DNA of 55,594 bases from Vreelandella nigrificans (GTDB lineage Bacteria; Pseudomonadota; Gammaproteobacteria; Pseudomonadales; Halomonadaceae): the NCBI RefSeq assembly GCF_002374315.1, contig NZ_NWUX01000018.1, positions 39,453 to 95,046 on the forward strand, written 5' to 3'. Made by a program: the position numbers and the translations under genes. Shown here in pieces: positions 26,448-35,730 of the stretch. The stretch's first letter is position 1; each line of letters begins with the position of its first letter. The notes under the pieces are model-generated. The model was not told where the DNA came from. It saw only the letters and a list, made by a program, of their open reading frames with translations, and searched no databases.

Positions 26448-28174
26448 GCGTAGCGCTCTTGGTTGTGGCGATTGATAACCTGCAACTCATGAAAAGAGTT
26501 GATACTGGCGTATAAGGACAAAAACCGTGCAAGCACACTGCCAAAAAGATACAGGCTGCCTTCATCACCAAAGGCCTCCTGGTCAAGTGTCACCACAGAG
26601 AGCAAGCCTCGTACGGGCACACCTCTGCGTAACCGATCTACAGGCTGTGTATCGATACCAACAATCCCGGCTAATCGCTTATGGGCCACGCGCTCTGCCT
26701 GACGATCCACCAGAGCACGAAAATCGTACGCTTTAAGCACTGCACAGAGCGCATCACGATCCAGGAGAGAGAGGTAGTTCAACGATAAATTGGAAATCAG
26801 CACCCACAGCAAACCATCGTCGATAGCCGGGCGCAGCACTGGCGTTGGACGAGTGATATTGTGGAACTCTGCGAAGGTAGGAGCCCCCTCAGTCTCTACA
26901 CATACATCACCAATCGTGAGCTGTTCGGGTAGCGCTCGATTGCTGCAGGTTAACCCCAGAGAAATCGTTTCGCGCCTCCCAACACATTGCTGCTCATCAC
27001 TGCGGATAAAGGCAATATCGTGATCAAATCCGTCGCCACGCAGGCTGTTGCATACCCGAACACGATAGTGCAGTGCTTCACGACCTCTATCGCGCTCAAT
27101 TTGATGCTGAAAACTCTCAAAGGGAACATATCGCCGAGGCGGTGACTGCAGGCTGTTCTGCTCACCTTCTAAACAACCCAACACCTCATCCACACTGAAA
27201 ACTTCATAATGAGATGGCGCTTTACTGCTGGGCCGAATACGGTAATCGCTACGCTCACCGGTTAGATCAATCGGTTCAGCATCATATTCAAAGAGATTAA
27301 TGGCTGGCGTACAGTAGAGCGCTAAGTGCTCATCTTGGACGCGAGCATCAGTCGGTAAAGGACGAGAAAAAATAAAGCGTAGCGTCACCTTATCCGCCGT
27401 CGTAGAAGGTAACGCCTGCTTCATTCCCTGCACGTCAAAAAAGTGGAAGGCCTCAGGAAAACAGAGATACTCCTGCAATATACGGTAACCCTGATGGACG
27501 TTGCGCGGATAAGGCAGTAGCGCTTGATCACCCTCAAATCCAACCGCTTGCAGCGCATTAACCGGAAGCGTACGCCGTTGCCCATCCACCTCGACCTCTA
27601 ATCGAGCCAAGTAGTGACTCATCCAAAGATAAAGTGTTCGAGCGGTATAACCATCTCCTCCCAAGTGAAGCCGCAGAGCATCAATCCCAAGTGTATTCAT
27701 GGGCTGATCGCTATGAACATCCAAAGCCAGCTCTACAATGGAAGCTTCTCTGGTATGGCGCGCATTAACACCACCATGAACTAATGGGTACAGCGTTACA
27801 TCGTGGCAGGTACGAAATAAACAGGCCGTATTTTCAATCGGCCTACTGGCTAGTTCGGTACCACGCTTCACTTGCTGCTGCTGACTGAGCGCGTGCAGTT
27901 TCGGTGTAAACTTAATCACCGTCATACTAGGCACCGGCCGCAAATAGTTGGGCCACAGCATGCTAATGAGCGAATGGGTAAGTTCAGGAAACTCATCCTC
28001 AACTTTTTCGCGCATGCGGCCCGTCAAAAAAGCAAACCCCTCTAATAGCCGCTCCACGTCTGGGTCGGTGCTACGCTCAGACAAAAAGCGGCTAAGGCCC
28101 GGATTTGCTTCTGCAAACTCTCGGCCCTGGATTTTTAAAAAGTTGAGTTCGTCACGATAGTAGCGGTTAAGCAT
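26411..28174 (-). CDS. tssF: T6SS baseplate wedge protein TssF (VasA)
   Basis: 587 residues, family length. The N-terminus RYYRDELNFLKIQGREFA, GFAFLTGRMREKVEDEFPE and LISMLWPNYLRPVPSM are diagnostic of TssF (ImpG/VasA). The C-terminus has the LYASINSFHELQVINR block. It is a cytoplasmic baseplate component that surrounds the VgrG hub with TssG, TssE and TssK. It lies 18 nt after tssE. Confidence 0.96.
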   Translation of the reverse strand: MLNRYYRDELNFLKIQGREFAEANPGLSRFLSERSTDPDVERLLEGFAFLTGRMREKVEDEFPELTHSLISMLWPNYLRPVPSMTVIKFTPKLHALSQQQQVKRGTELASRPIENTACLFRTCHDVTLYPLVHGGVNARHTREASIVELALDVHSDQPMNTLGIDALRLHLGGDGYTARTLYLWMSHYLARLEVEVDGQRRTLPVNALQAVGFEGDQALLPYPRNVHQGYRILQEYLCFPEAFHFFDVQGMKQALPSTTADKVTLRFIFSRPLPTDARVQDEHLALYCTPAINLFEYDAEPIDLTGERSDYRIRPSSKAPSHYEVFSVDEVLGCLEGEQNSLQSPPRRYVPFESFQHQIERDRGREALHYRVRVCNSLRGDGFDHDIAFIRSDEQQCVGRRETISLGLTCSNRALPEQLTIGDVCVETEGAPTFAEFHNITRPTPVLRPAIDDGLLWVLISNLSLNYLSLLDRDALCAVLKAYDFRALVDRQAERVAHKRLAGIVGIDTQPVDRLRRGVPVRGLLSVVTLDQEAFGDEGSLYLFGSVLARFLSLYASINSFHELQVINRHNQERYAWSLQAGQQPLM

Positions 28175-28192
28175 GCGTGCCCCTCGTGCCTA

Positions 28193-28624
28193 TCAGTTAA
28201 GGCACTGATAGCGCTTGTTGTTGAGCAACAGGTCAATCGTGGTATGGGTACTATCTTTTCCCAGCGCCACTGTGGCATGCACTTGAAAACGTAGCTGAAG
28301 CGGATCACCTGAATTCGGCAGTGACTCTACATCAACACGCTGAACCCGAGGCTCATAGCGCTCAATACAGTGCCGTATGGCCTGCTTTATATTGAGTTCC
28401 AAATCGAGCACACCAATAGTGGCATCATTGAAATCAAGCAGGCCTAGCTCCGGCACACAGGCACTATTCCCAGGGTGGCTGTTAAGTAAATCCACAAGGT
28501 GGCGCTTGATCGACTCTACTACCTCATCTCGTTGGTTCTCTTCGCTATAACTATCCAACTGATGAGATGCTGAGAGACGCTCAAATAGCCGGCTACCTAG
28601 CCGACCATCGCTATCGATTGCCAT
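28193..28624 (-). CDS. tssE: T6SS baseplate gp25-like protein TssE
   Basis: 143 residues with the gp25/lysozyme-like baseplate fold: RLFERLSA at the start, VESIKRHLVDLLNSHPGNSACVPELGLLDF in the middle, and IKQAIRHCIERYEPRVQRVDV carrying the conserved ERYEPR motif. TssE starts sheath polymerisation on the baseplate. It begins 15 nt after the tssC stop. Confidence 0.95.
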   Translation of the reverse strand: MAIDSDGRLGSRLFERLSASHQLDSYSEENQRDEVVESIKRHLVDLLNSHPGNSACVPELGLLDFNDATIGVLDLELNIKQAIRHCIERYEPRVQRVDVESLPNSGDPLQLRFQVHATVALGKDSTHTTIDLLLNNKRYQCLN

Positions 28625-28639
28625 AGTGCTTCCGTTTCC

Positions 28640-30124
28640 TTATTCCTTGTCGAGACGACCGACTAAGGAGAGCTCGAAGTTCGCACCCATATATTTGAAG
28701 TGCGGACGAACAGCCATGGAAACTTGATACCAACCCGGATCGCCTTCAACGTCAGAGACCTGAATGGAAGCTGCACGCAATGGACGACGGCTACGAACAT
28801 CAGCTGGGGGATTTTCCTGATCTGCAACGTATTGACGAATCCATGCGTTAAGCTCACGCTCCAGATCTTGGCGCTCTTTCCATGAGCCAATTTGTTCACG
28901 TTGGAGCACTTTTACGTAGTGCGCCAGGCGATTGATAATGAACATATAGGGAAGCTGCGTCCCTAACTTAAAGTTGGTTTCTGCCACCCGGCCTTCCGCA
29001 GTATTTGGATACACTTTGGGCTTTTGAACTGAGTTGGCTGAAAAGAAAGCGGCATTGTCACTGCCTTTGCGCATAGTCAGGCAGATAAAACCCTCTTCTG
29101 CCATTTCAAACTCACGGCGATCCGTAATCAGTACCTCTGTCGGGATCTTAGCCTGCAACTGACCGAAGGCTTCATAGGTATGAACAGGCAGGTTCTCAAC
29201 TGCCCCGCCGCTTTGCGGGCCAATAATATTCGGGCACCAGCGATATTTTGCAAAGCTGTCGGCCAGACGCTCAGCCAATAAATAAGCAGTATTTCCCCAC
29301 AGGTAGTGCTCATGATTATCGCTAACGTTTTCCCGATAGCTGAAGGTCTTAACCGGGTTATCAACAGGGTCATACGGGGTGCGTAGCAAGAAACGTGGCG
29401 CTGTTAAACCGAGATAGCGGGCATCTTCAGACTCCCGCAAATTGCGCCAGCGGGCATATTTGGGACCTTCAAAAATCGATTTGACGTCCTTAATATTGGG
29501 CAGCTCTTCGAAGCTATCAATACCAAAGAAAGAGGGCGCCACAGATGAAAGAAAGGGCGCGTGGGCCATTGCCCCAACAGCAGAAGCATGCTGCAAAAGC
29601 TTCATATCAGTTGCAGACGGCGAAAAATCATAGTGGCCAATGATGCCGGCTACAGGCTCACCTCCAAACTGACCATAACCAGCGTTATAAACGTGGTGAT
29701 ACAAGCCACTTTGGCTAATTTCAGGTGCAAATTCAAAATCTTCCAGCAGCTCCTGCTTAGTCGCATGAAGCACATCAAGCTTTATGTTTTCCCGGAAGTT
29801 AGTGCGATCAACCAAAAGCTTCAAGCCACGCCAAGCAGATTCCATCTGCTGAAAACTGCTGTCATGCAAAATCTCATCAACCTGATGACTTATTTTGCGA
29901 TCAAGCTCTACTATCATACTGTCTACAAGCGACTTATTGACCGTAGGCGCAGCATCGTTACTGCTTAACAGCTCTGAGATAAAGGCTGCCACTCCCTGCT
30001 TGGCAACATCGTACCCCTCATCAGCAGGCACCATACGAGTCTGGGCCATCACCTGATCAAGAAGCGATACCTCTGTTTCAGCTTCTGTTACCACTGCCTT
30101 CTGCTTTGCCGTTTTGCTCATCAT
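28640..30124 (-). CDS. tssC: T6SS contractile sheath large subunit TssC (VipB)
   Basis: 494 residues. It is highly conserved: DEILHDSSFQQMESAWRGLK, LVDRTNFRENIKLDVLHATK, EPVAGIIGHYDFSP and FLLRTPYDPVDNP, and the C-terminal PGWYQVSMAVRPHFKYMGANFELSLVGRLDKE typical of VipB. It forms the contractile sheath with TssB. Tandem ATG codons (30124 and 30121) share the GAGGCAGA site; either could be used. The gene is 52 nt after tssB. Confidence 0.97.
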   Translation of the reverse strand: MMSKTAKQKAVVTEAETEVSLLDQVMAQTRMVPADEGYDVAKQGVAAFISELLSSNDAAPTVNKSLVDSMIVELDRKISHQVDEILHDSSFQQMESAWRGLKLLVDRTNFRENIKLDVLHATKQELLEDFEFAPEISQSGLYHHVYNAGYGQFGGEPVAGIIGHYDFSPSATDMKLLQHASAVGAMAHAPFLSSVAPSFFGIDSFEELPNIKDVKSIFEGPKYARWRNLRESEDARYLGLTAPRFLLRTPYDPVDNPVKTFSYRENVSDNHEHYLWGNTAYLLAERLADSFAKYRWCPNIIGPQSGGAVENLPVHTYEAFGQLQAKIPTEVLITDRREFEMAEEGFICLTMRKGSDNAAFFSANSVQKPKVYPNTAEGRVAETNFKLGTQLPYMFIINRLAHYVKVLQREQIGSWKERQDLERELNAWIRQYVADQENPPADVRSRRPLRAASIQVSDVEGDPGWYQVSMAVRPHFKYMGANFELSLVGRLDKE

Positions 30125-30176
30125 TCTGCCTCGAAATCGTTGTATCGTTTAGAAAATGCACTCGCCTCAGCGGGTG

Positions 30177-30683
30177 TTAATCGTTTTCACGATTCGTATC
30201 AAGCAACTCCAGCTCACTTAAAAGCTGCTGGCGTGCTTCATCATTTTCGAGCAGTTTTTGTAAACGATCGCGAAATGCGGGGACATTCCCCAGCGGCCCT
30301 TTCAAAGCCACAAGAGCCTCACGGAGTTCTACCAGCTTACGCAACTCAGGCACTTGCTTCGCAACGGCATCAGGCGAGAAATCTTCCAACGACTTGAAGG
30401 ATAAATTTACCGCTATATCGTTAGAGTCTTCGCTGTCATCAAGACGATTAGGCACTGCAGACTGCAAGGAAAGGTTTGCTTCACGCATTACAGACTGAAA
30501 GTTATTTTTATTAACCGAGACAGCTTGACGCTCCTCAATAGCCCCTTCCTCTTCTCCACCTTTAAAGTCTCCAACGACCAAAAGCTTGAGAGGCAGCTCT
30601 GTATCAGTCTGCCGCTTCCCAGCAGCCGGCACATACTTAATATTGATGCGCTCTTTTGGCGCGACAGTTCCTTGTTTAGCCAT
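30177..30683 (-). CDS. tssB: T6SS contractile sheath small subunit TssB (VipA)
   Basis: 168 residues, the usual TssB length, when started at the ATG at 30683 (AGGG upstream); the frame is open to 30740 but the extra residues do not match the family. Family signatures are PKERINIKYVPAAGKRQTD, ELPLKLLVVGDFKGG and LRKLVELREALVALKGPLGN. TssB is the inner-wall sheath partner of TssC. It is the first gene of the long minus-strand T6SS operon and is divergent from hcp. Confidence 0.96.
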   Translation of the reverse strand: MAKQGTVAPKERINIKYVPAAGKRQTDTELPLKLLVVGDFKGGEEEGAIEERQAVSVNKNNFQSVMREANLSLQSAVPNRLDDSEDSNDIAVNLSFKSLEDFSPDAVAKQVPELRKLVELREALVALKGPLGNVPAFRDRLQKLLENDEARQQLLSELELLDTNREND

Positions 30684-31130
30684 GGTGGTATGCCCTAAAA
30701 GAGAAGTGACCAAATGTAACCGCGAACGGTTTTCACCCACGGGACATTAACTAATTCAGCCAAATCTTTCCAATAGCGCTCCCTCCCTCCTAGTCTATGT
30801 GAAATAAACACAACTACAGACTAGTGGACAAGCATCGACATTTTTTTGGATATTTAATGATTTTAGCAGCAAGAATACCGACGAAATAAAGCCTAACTAT
30901 AAATTGTAAGATATTTCTTACAAGCCTATCGGCAATCTCTTAACAAAAAAGGGGCAAATCACTTACAACGCTGATGAAAAAAATCTTTAAATAACTGCCT
31001 ACATCAAGAGCCTCACACATTTAAAACGACATCTCAAATAACTCAAAAAAACATAAGATTACAAAAACAATCAACCTAATAACACTAATGGATAATATAT
31101 GCTTATTAGCTTTCCCCATTAAGCAATAAC

Positions 31131-31156
31131 TTGCCTCTCAGGCAATCGCTTGCCTG
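31131..31156. promoter_or_regulatory. Overlapping palindromes upstream of hcp, candidate VasH binding site
   Basis: TTGCCT at 31131-31136 and AGGCAA at 31140-31145 form one inverted repeat. CAGGCAA at 31139-31145 and TTGCCTG at 31150-31156 form a second that shares the middle arm. The block lies about 112-137 nt before the predicted hcp start site, the usual distance for enhancer sites of sigma-54 activators. Assignment to VasH is inferred from position and the neighbouring gene. Confidence 0.5.
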
Positions 31157-31241
31157 AAGCCAAGCGACAAACTGCCTAATTAAACATAGCAAACAAGAGA
31201 AGATAATCATAACTATTTGTTTAAAAAGAAAATATTAAAAA

Positions 31242-31257
31242 TGGCATTTTTTTTGCT
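31242..31257 (+). promoter_or_regulatory. Sigma-54 promoter of hcp
   Basis: TGGCA followed by a T run and TTGCT, with exactly 10 nt between GG and GC, matches the -24/-12 consensus TGGCAC-N5-TTGCW closely. Transcription should start near 31268, about 45 nt before the hcp ATG. VasH, a sigma-54 activator, is encoded in the same cluster. Confidence 0.85.
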
Positions 31258-31312
31258 GCTATTAAAATGTCCCCAGGACAAATTTTCTTAATCTCAGTCA
31301 AGGAGCAGACCT

Positions 31313-31831
31313 ATGCCAACTCCATGTTATATCAGCATCGAAGGCCAAACTCAGGGCAACATCACTGCAGGTGCATTTACCCCCGACTCCGTAGGTAACA
31401 TCTACGTAGAGGGCCATGAAGACCAGATGCTGGTTCAAGAGTTTAAGCACGTAGTGACCGTACCTACTGACCCGCAGTCAGGCCAGCCTTCCGGCCAGCG
31501 TGCACACAAACCATTTATCTTTACTGTGGCACTGAACAAAGCCGTACCGCTGATGTACAACGCACTGGCTTCTGGTGAAATGCTACCCAACGTTGAGCTG
31601 AAGTGGTACCGCACGTCTGTGGAAGGCAAGCAAGAGCACTTCTTCACCACGACACTGACCGACGCCACTATCGTGGACATTAACCTGCGTATGCCCCATG
31701 CACAGGACCTGAGCAAGTCCGAATTTACTCAGCTGATGGACGTTTCATTGGCATACCGTAAGATTGACTGGGAACACACAGTTGCAGGCACCTCTGGCTC
31801 TGACGACTGGCGTGCGCCAATTGAAGGCTAA
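31313..31831 (+). CDS. hcp: T6SS inner tube protein Hcp (TssD)
   Basis: 172 residues with the Hcp1-type fold: CYISIEGQTQGNITAGAFTPDSVGN, then DQMLVQEFKHVVTVPTDPQSGQPSGQRAHKPF and KWYRTSVEGKQEHFFTTTLTDATIVDI. It assembles as hexameric rings that make the T6SS tube and carry effectors. A strong AAGGAG precedes the ATG. It is the only T6SS gene on the plus strand, has its own sigma-54 promoter and ends at its own terminator, so its expression can be set apart from the main operon. No toxin extension is fused. Confidence 0.97.
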   Translation: MPTPCYISIEGQTQGNITAGAFTPDSVGNIYVEGHEDQMLVQEFKHVVTVPTDPQSGQPSGQRAHKPFIFTVALNKAVPLMYNALASGEMLPNVELKWYRTSVEGKQEHFFTTTLTDATIVDINLRMPHAQDLSKSEFTQLMDVSLAYRKIDWEHTVAGTSGSDDWRAPIEG

Positions 31832-31850
31832 TCAGCCTTCATATACGAAG

Positions 31851-31881
31851 AAGGCCCTCCCGTATGGGAGGGCCTTCTTTT
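31851..31881 (+). terminator. Rho-independent terminator of hcp
   Basis: An 11-bp GC-rich stem AAGGCCCTCCC / GGGAGGGCCTT with a GTAT loop is followed by CTTTTT. It starts 20 nt after the hcp stop and also separates hcp from the convergent trpS end. Confidence 0.93.
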
Positions 31882-31905
31882 TGCAAGCTGAGTAATATGG
31901 CTTAA

Positions 31906-32925
31906 TTAAGCAAACCGCCCTAGCCCAACCGCTGAACGTAGACGATCCATTGTCACTGCTGCTTCTTCTCGGGCACGCTCAGCGCCTTTCTGCAGTACGG
32001 CTTCAATGTGAGCGGGATCTTCCATTAACGCGTTGTAGCGCTCACGTGGCGCACTCAACTGAGCATTGAGGTAATCAAATACTTGGTTCTTGGCATCGCC
32101 CCACCCAATCCCCGCAGCATACTGCTCGCGCATAGCAGTTACTTCTTCATTACTAGCAAACGCAGAGAATATCTGGAATAACGTACAGCTATCAGGATCT
32201 TTCGGCTCGCCAGGTTCTAGCGAATTGGTCTTGATTTTGCGCACCAGCTTTTGCAGTTTTTTCTCGCTTGAGAACAACGGGATTGTATTGTTATAGCTCT
32301 TGGACATTTTGCGTCCATCGAGCCCTTTCAACACTTCCACTTTTTCGTCTACCACGGCTTCTGGTTGTACAAAATATTGGCCTTTAAACATATGGTTGAA
32401 ACGCCCAGCAATATCACGAGCCATTTCAATATGCTGGATCTGGTCGCGCCCCACCGGCACTTTATTGGCATTAAACATCAAGATATCGGCAGCCATTAAC
32501 ACAGGGTAACCAAACAGCCCCATGGTAACGCCTTTATCTGGATCTTGATCGCCAGCCTCTTCATTCTCCGCAACGGCTGCCTTATAGGCATGAGCCCGGT
32601 TCATTAGCCCCTTGGCACATACACAAGAGAGCATCCACATCAGCTCGGGGATTTCTAAAATATCCGATTGCCGATAAAAAATAGCATTATCCGTATCTAG
32701 CCCTAACGCAAGCCAAGTCGCCGCAATTTCCAGACGTGATGCTTGAACACGCGCAGGGTCCTGGCATTTGATTAACGCGTGGAAGTCAGCAAGAAAGTAG
32801 AACGACTGAACATTCGGATCCTGACTGGCCTCGATAGCAGGTCTAATCGCACCCACATAATTACCCAGATGCGGCGTTCCAGTTGTGGTAATCCCAGTCA
32901 GCACGCGTTTTTTTACATCTCTCAT
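31906..32925 (-). CDS. trpS: Tryptophan--tRNA ligase
   Basis: 339 residues from the ATG at 32925; ATG codons at 32952 and 32970 are in frame, but the extra residues are not family-like. It is a class I synthetase with the HIGH-type motif TPHLGN at 17-22 and a canonical KMSKS at 206-210. [17 protein letters not shown] and [15 protein letters not shown] are typical of TrpRS. It charges tRNA-Trp in the cytoplasm. The upstream gene is the pilus cluster end (63 nt away), so shared transcription is possible. Confidence 0.95.
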   Translation of the reverse strand: MRDVKKRVLTGITTTGTPHLGNYVGAIRPAIEASQDPNVQSFYFLADFHALIKCQDPARVQASRLEIAATWLALGLDTDNAIFYRQSDILEIPELMWMLSCVCAKGLMNRAHAYKAAVAENEEAGDQDPDKGVTMGLFGYPVLMAADILMFNANKVPVGRDQIQHIEMARDIAGRFNHMFKGQYFVQPEAVVDEKVEVLKGLDGRKMSKSYNNTIPLFSSEKKLQKLVRKIKTNSLEPGEPKDPDSCTLFQIFSAFASNEEVTAMREQYAAGIGWGDAKNQVFDYLNAQLSAPRERYNALMEDPAHIEAVLQKGAERAREEAAVTMDRLRSAVGLGRFA

Positions 32926-32988
32926 TTTCTTAGGCTCTTGAATAAATAACATTATGATAACGTGCGCCACGCTGCGTAGCGAATAGCT

Positions 32989-34776
32989 TCACTGCCACTC
33001 AGCAAGATGCCAACCAACAGTGCCACCACTCCCGCCGGATGCATTGCCTCCAGCGCCACCAAATGCTCCCATCAGCAACTCGTCATAGACAATACTGCCC
33101 TTACCACTCACCTGTATAGAGCGCCCCCTGATACTGCCAAAGAAGTCGTCCTCCAAGTTCACCGACACGTTGGCGTAAGGTGCATACACATTAGCAATAA
33201 CACGGGTGCTGGAGTTGAAATTTACCCCTATATCCGTGCCACTGTAGCTCGAGAAAAGCGAGAAAGTGGGCTTACCCTGTTGGTTGAGCGATTTTGATTC
33301 AGACATATTTAGCACATTACCAACGTCAATTCGTCCAGCAACAAAAACGGTCAAACTACTGTCATTGTCGATGGTCAGCCCTGAGCCACCGCCCATCGCA
33401 AAGTCGCCATCCACCACGATGACCACATCCCCACCGCTAACTCTCAACGATGGGGAACCTATCAACCTGAGATGGCCAACACGGTATATGGCAACTGGTT
33501 CGCTAAACAGAGTATTCGCTTGCGGTGCGGCATGGCTGACCCAGCGATTGACGTCTCCGGCTGAGTCGTAACGCGCTATTGCCTGTGGAGTGAAGTGCCA
33601 CTCTATATCGGGGTATGTCGCTACCGAAATATCGCCTTGAGAGGTAAGCTCTCGTTGATAACGCTGGATCTCATCACTCAGGCTATTGCCTGCAAAATCA
33701 GCAGTGTCGCAGGGCTGCGCCTCTATACCATTGAGTACAATATTGCTGCGAGAGGAGAAATTGGCACGGTACGCTTGGTCGATATGATCAGAAGCTGGAT
33801 TGCGAATAGTTCTAATATCCCTAGCCGCATAGATACCTTTACCAATACTCGCCGACCTATCCAGGTGCACATCCTGCATGGCACTGACCACACTATCTAC
33901 CCGCACACCGTTACCAAAAACAATATCCTCCAAGCTTAAAGCATTCCCTTTTACTCGCCCGCCCTCAGCATTCAAGTAGATGGACCGATTAGCAAGAATA
34001 GTACCGAACACCTGGAAGGAGCCGTTTAACTCCACTGAACCCAACGCTTCGATACCTCCATGGATCTGTTCGTTTCCTCCCAGCACCATGCTGGCACCCT
34101 CTGACATAGTGCGAACCAACGGGATATCCTGTTCCGCAAAACGCCCCGGCTGCCCACTCCACTCGCCCTGAGTAGAACGGTAGCTACTGATTGTAGAGCC
34201 GCCCTTAGTCTGCACTCCTGAGCAACCCACTAAAGCAGAATTAAAAAGGGCGGAGCGAAGCACCCGACTGTCTCGACTAAACACCAGTCGCGACTGACCT
34301 TGCGCACCCAATCGCAAGCCTTGGTCGACGGCCGCAACAGCGACCCTATTATCGTCTAATCGCTCGAACATCATCTCAACACTGTCAATCAATTGGGCGC
34401 GTACAGCCGTTTGCTCCTCTGCATTCAACTCATCATAATTTGGAGGCAGCAGTTTAGAAAAGAACTGATCGAGCGCCCCCTCTCGCAGCAAAGCTTCCAC
34501 TTCAGTACCACGCAACGTGCGCGACTCCCCCACGGCTAGTGCATCTTCTCCATCTAACAGTGTGCTTAGGTAACGATCACGCTCTGTAGCATTGTCACTG
34601 GCCAGCAATGCAGCAAGTGTGCTTTCAGCCGTCATCTGTGCCTGCACCGATACCCGAAAATTGCCTGCCAAACGCTCATCCACCAGTGATGATTGCAACG
34701 CTGCCATGCCGATCATTGCTGAACCGGACAGCAGCACCATCACAATAAAGAGGATAATTCCCCTTTCACTCTTCAC
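32989..34776 (-). CDS. PilX-like minor pilin with a large C-terminal DUF7305-type domain
   Basis: 595 residues with a GTG start at 34776. The N-terminal hydrophobic helix (ERGIILFIVMVLLSGSAMIGMAAL, about 4-27) resembles PilX: it lacks the Glu5 of other pilins but has the following LAGNFRVSVQAQMTAESTL block. From about residue 185 there is a long beta-repeat region (GGIEALGSVELNGSFQVFGTILANRSIYL and similar) resembling polymer-forming or beta-helix adhesin folds, ending in a Gly/Ser-rich stretch and WHLAEWQ. PilX is usually under 250 residues, so this is a fused, enlarged form. It probably sits at the pilus tip; whether it replaces PilY1 is inference. Confidence 0.75.
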   Translation of the reverse strand: MKSERGIILFIVMVLLSGSAMIGMAALQSSLVDERLAGNFRVSVQAQMTAESTLAALLASDNATERDRYLSTLLDGEDALAVGESRTLRGTEVEALLREGALDQFFSKLLPPNYDELNAEEQTAVRAQLIDSVEMMFERLDDNRVAVAAVDQGLRLGAQGQSRLVFSRDSRVLRSALFNSALVGCSGVQTKGGSTISSYRSTQGEWSGQPGRFAEQDIPLVRTMSEGASMVLGGNEQIHGGIEALGSVELNGSFQVFGTILANRSIYLNAEGGRVKGNALSLEDIVFGNGVRVDSVVSAMQDVHLDRSASIGKGIYAARDIRTIRNPASDHIDQAYRANFSSRSNIVLNGIEAQPCDTADFAGNSLSDEIQRYQRELTSQGDISVATYPDIEWHFTPQAIARYDSAGDVNRWVSHAAPQANTLFSEPVAIYRVGHLRLIGSPSLRVSGGDVVIVVDGDFAMGGGSGLTIDNDSSLTVFVAGRIDVGNVLNMSESKSLNQQGKPTFSLFSSYSGTDIGVNFNSSTRVIANVYAPYANVSVNLEDDFFGSIRGRSIQVSGKGSIVYDELLMGAFGGAGGNASGGSGGTVGWHLAEWQ

Positions 34777-34804
34777 CCTGTGTGCCTTCTAATCACGCTA
34801 CGAA

Positions 34805-35299
34805 CTATTCCCTTGAGTTGACAACATTCAACAGTGCTTGCCGATTGGTGGCATGAAAGACAACCGGTTGCCCATTTTGCGCAATCGGGAGACTTATCTG
34901 ATAGAGATGCTTACTCCCTGAAACCAGCGTGGCGATATTTTCCCGTTCCTCCGAACAGTTGCCACCGTCCAGTGCTTGCTCTTCATCAAACTGCTTGTAA
35001 AAATTCATTAATGGTTGATTACCTTCCTGCATATCCCTGACAGCGCATACACAACGTTCAGAGGCAATTTGGCAGGAAAGCTCAAAACGCTTATCAGGCA
35101 GGATGTCTTGGCTCTGCCTAAGGGCAGGCCCCAATACTTGAGCAATGAAAACAACCGCTTCTTGCTGTCGACTAATCTCATCTACCTTATTAAAGGTTGA
35201 GAAGGTGCTTAGAAATAGCTGCCCTGAGCCTAGGACAATAATGGTCCCAATGATCATGGCTACCATGAGCTCCACGAGAGTAAACCCGCGCTGTTTCAT
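34805..35299 (-). CDS. pilW: Type IV pilus minor pilin PilW
   Basis: 164 residues with a class III prepilin signal: short basic leader KQRG, then FTLVELMVAMIIGTIIVLGSGQLF with Glu5 of the mature form. The body contains IAQVLGPALRQSQDILPDKRFELSCQ, and cysteines are present (SERCVCAV, GGNCSE). PilW belongs to the tip-initiating minor pilin set. At 164 residues it is shorter than many PilW proteins (often 250 or more). The ATG overlaps the pilV stop by 4 nt. Confidence 0.8.
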   Translation of the reverse strand: MKQRGFTLVELMVAMIIGTIIVLGSGQLFLSTFSTFNKVDEISRQQEAVVFIAQVLGPALRQSQDILPDKRFELSCQIASERCVCAVRDMQEGNQPLMNFYKQFDEEQALDGGNCSEERENIATLVSGSKHLYQISLPIAQNGQPVVFHATNRQALLNVVNSRE

Positions 35300-35730
35300 A
35301 ATTGATGACTATCAGCAAAATTAGGGAGTCGAAAGTAGTACTCAAAGACAGTTGGCTCGCCTTCATCCGGTGGTGCACCCAGTATGACCGTAACGCGGAA
35401 TTCACAATCAGCATCAGGCCCGCTGATACCACTGTTATTCCAGTGCGCTTCTCGCAACGGGTTTGAAGGGGTGTCACGCGACCATTCATCTCGCCACTTC
35501 TCCGCCACGCTACCGCTATCAATCGCGGTACAGTCAGGGTTATTTGCAAGTAGTGACCAGATAAGCTCCTGAGCATCGATAGCTGCGACACTCGCCATGG
35601 AGCGCTGATACGCTGCGCTGGCACTTTGCAGAGACTTCAGCTGCATCGCTGCCACCCCCAGCAAGCCAAACGCTAGAATAACGAGTGCCACCAGCACCTC
35701 TATAAGAGAAAAACCGCGCTGCTGCAGCAT
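35296..35730 (-). CDS. pilV: Type IV pilus minor pilin PilV
   Basis: 144 residues with the prepilin signal RGFSLIEVLVALVILAFGLLGVAAMQ. The GLLGVAAMQL end of the helix and AYQRSMASVAAIDAQELI are typical of PilV. The C-terminal part has paired cysteines (NPDCTAI, DADCEF). It overlaps both neighbours, by 4 nt (pilW) and 1 nt (pilE, TAATG), so the three form one translational unit. Confidence 0.85.
   Translation of the reverse strand: MLQQRGFSLIEVLVALVILAFGLLGVAAMQLKSLQSASAAYQRSMASVAAIDAQELIWSLLANNPDCTAIDSGSVAEKWRDEWSRDTPSNPLREAHWNNSGISGPDADCEFRVTVILGAPPDEGEPTVFEYYFRLPNFADSHQL

Larger units (their letters stand above)
30684..31312. other. 629-nt AT-rich divergent intergenic region between tssB and hcp
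   Basis: It contains no credible gene. It is much richer in A and T than its surroundings, with A and T runs throughout. Toward hcp there is a palindromic element (31131-31156) and a sigma-54 promoter (31242-31257). Toward tssB the only site with GG-N10-GC spacing on the minus strand is at about 30866-30879, but the rest of its -24 and -12 boxes fit poorly, so the tssB promoter is unassigned. The composition would also suit H-NS-like silencing (inference). Confidence 0.7.

Noticed and set aside
29561..29968. A 135-codon plus-strand frame opposite tssC
   Set aside because: It lies wholly within tssC on the other strand and resembles no family.
30865..30880. Sigma-54-like site on the minus strand before tssB
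   Set aside because: The GG-N10-GC spacing fits, but most other -24 and -12 bases differ, so it is no better than chance in an AT-rich region.
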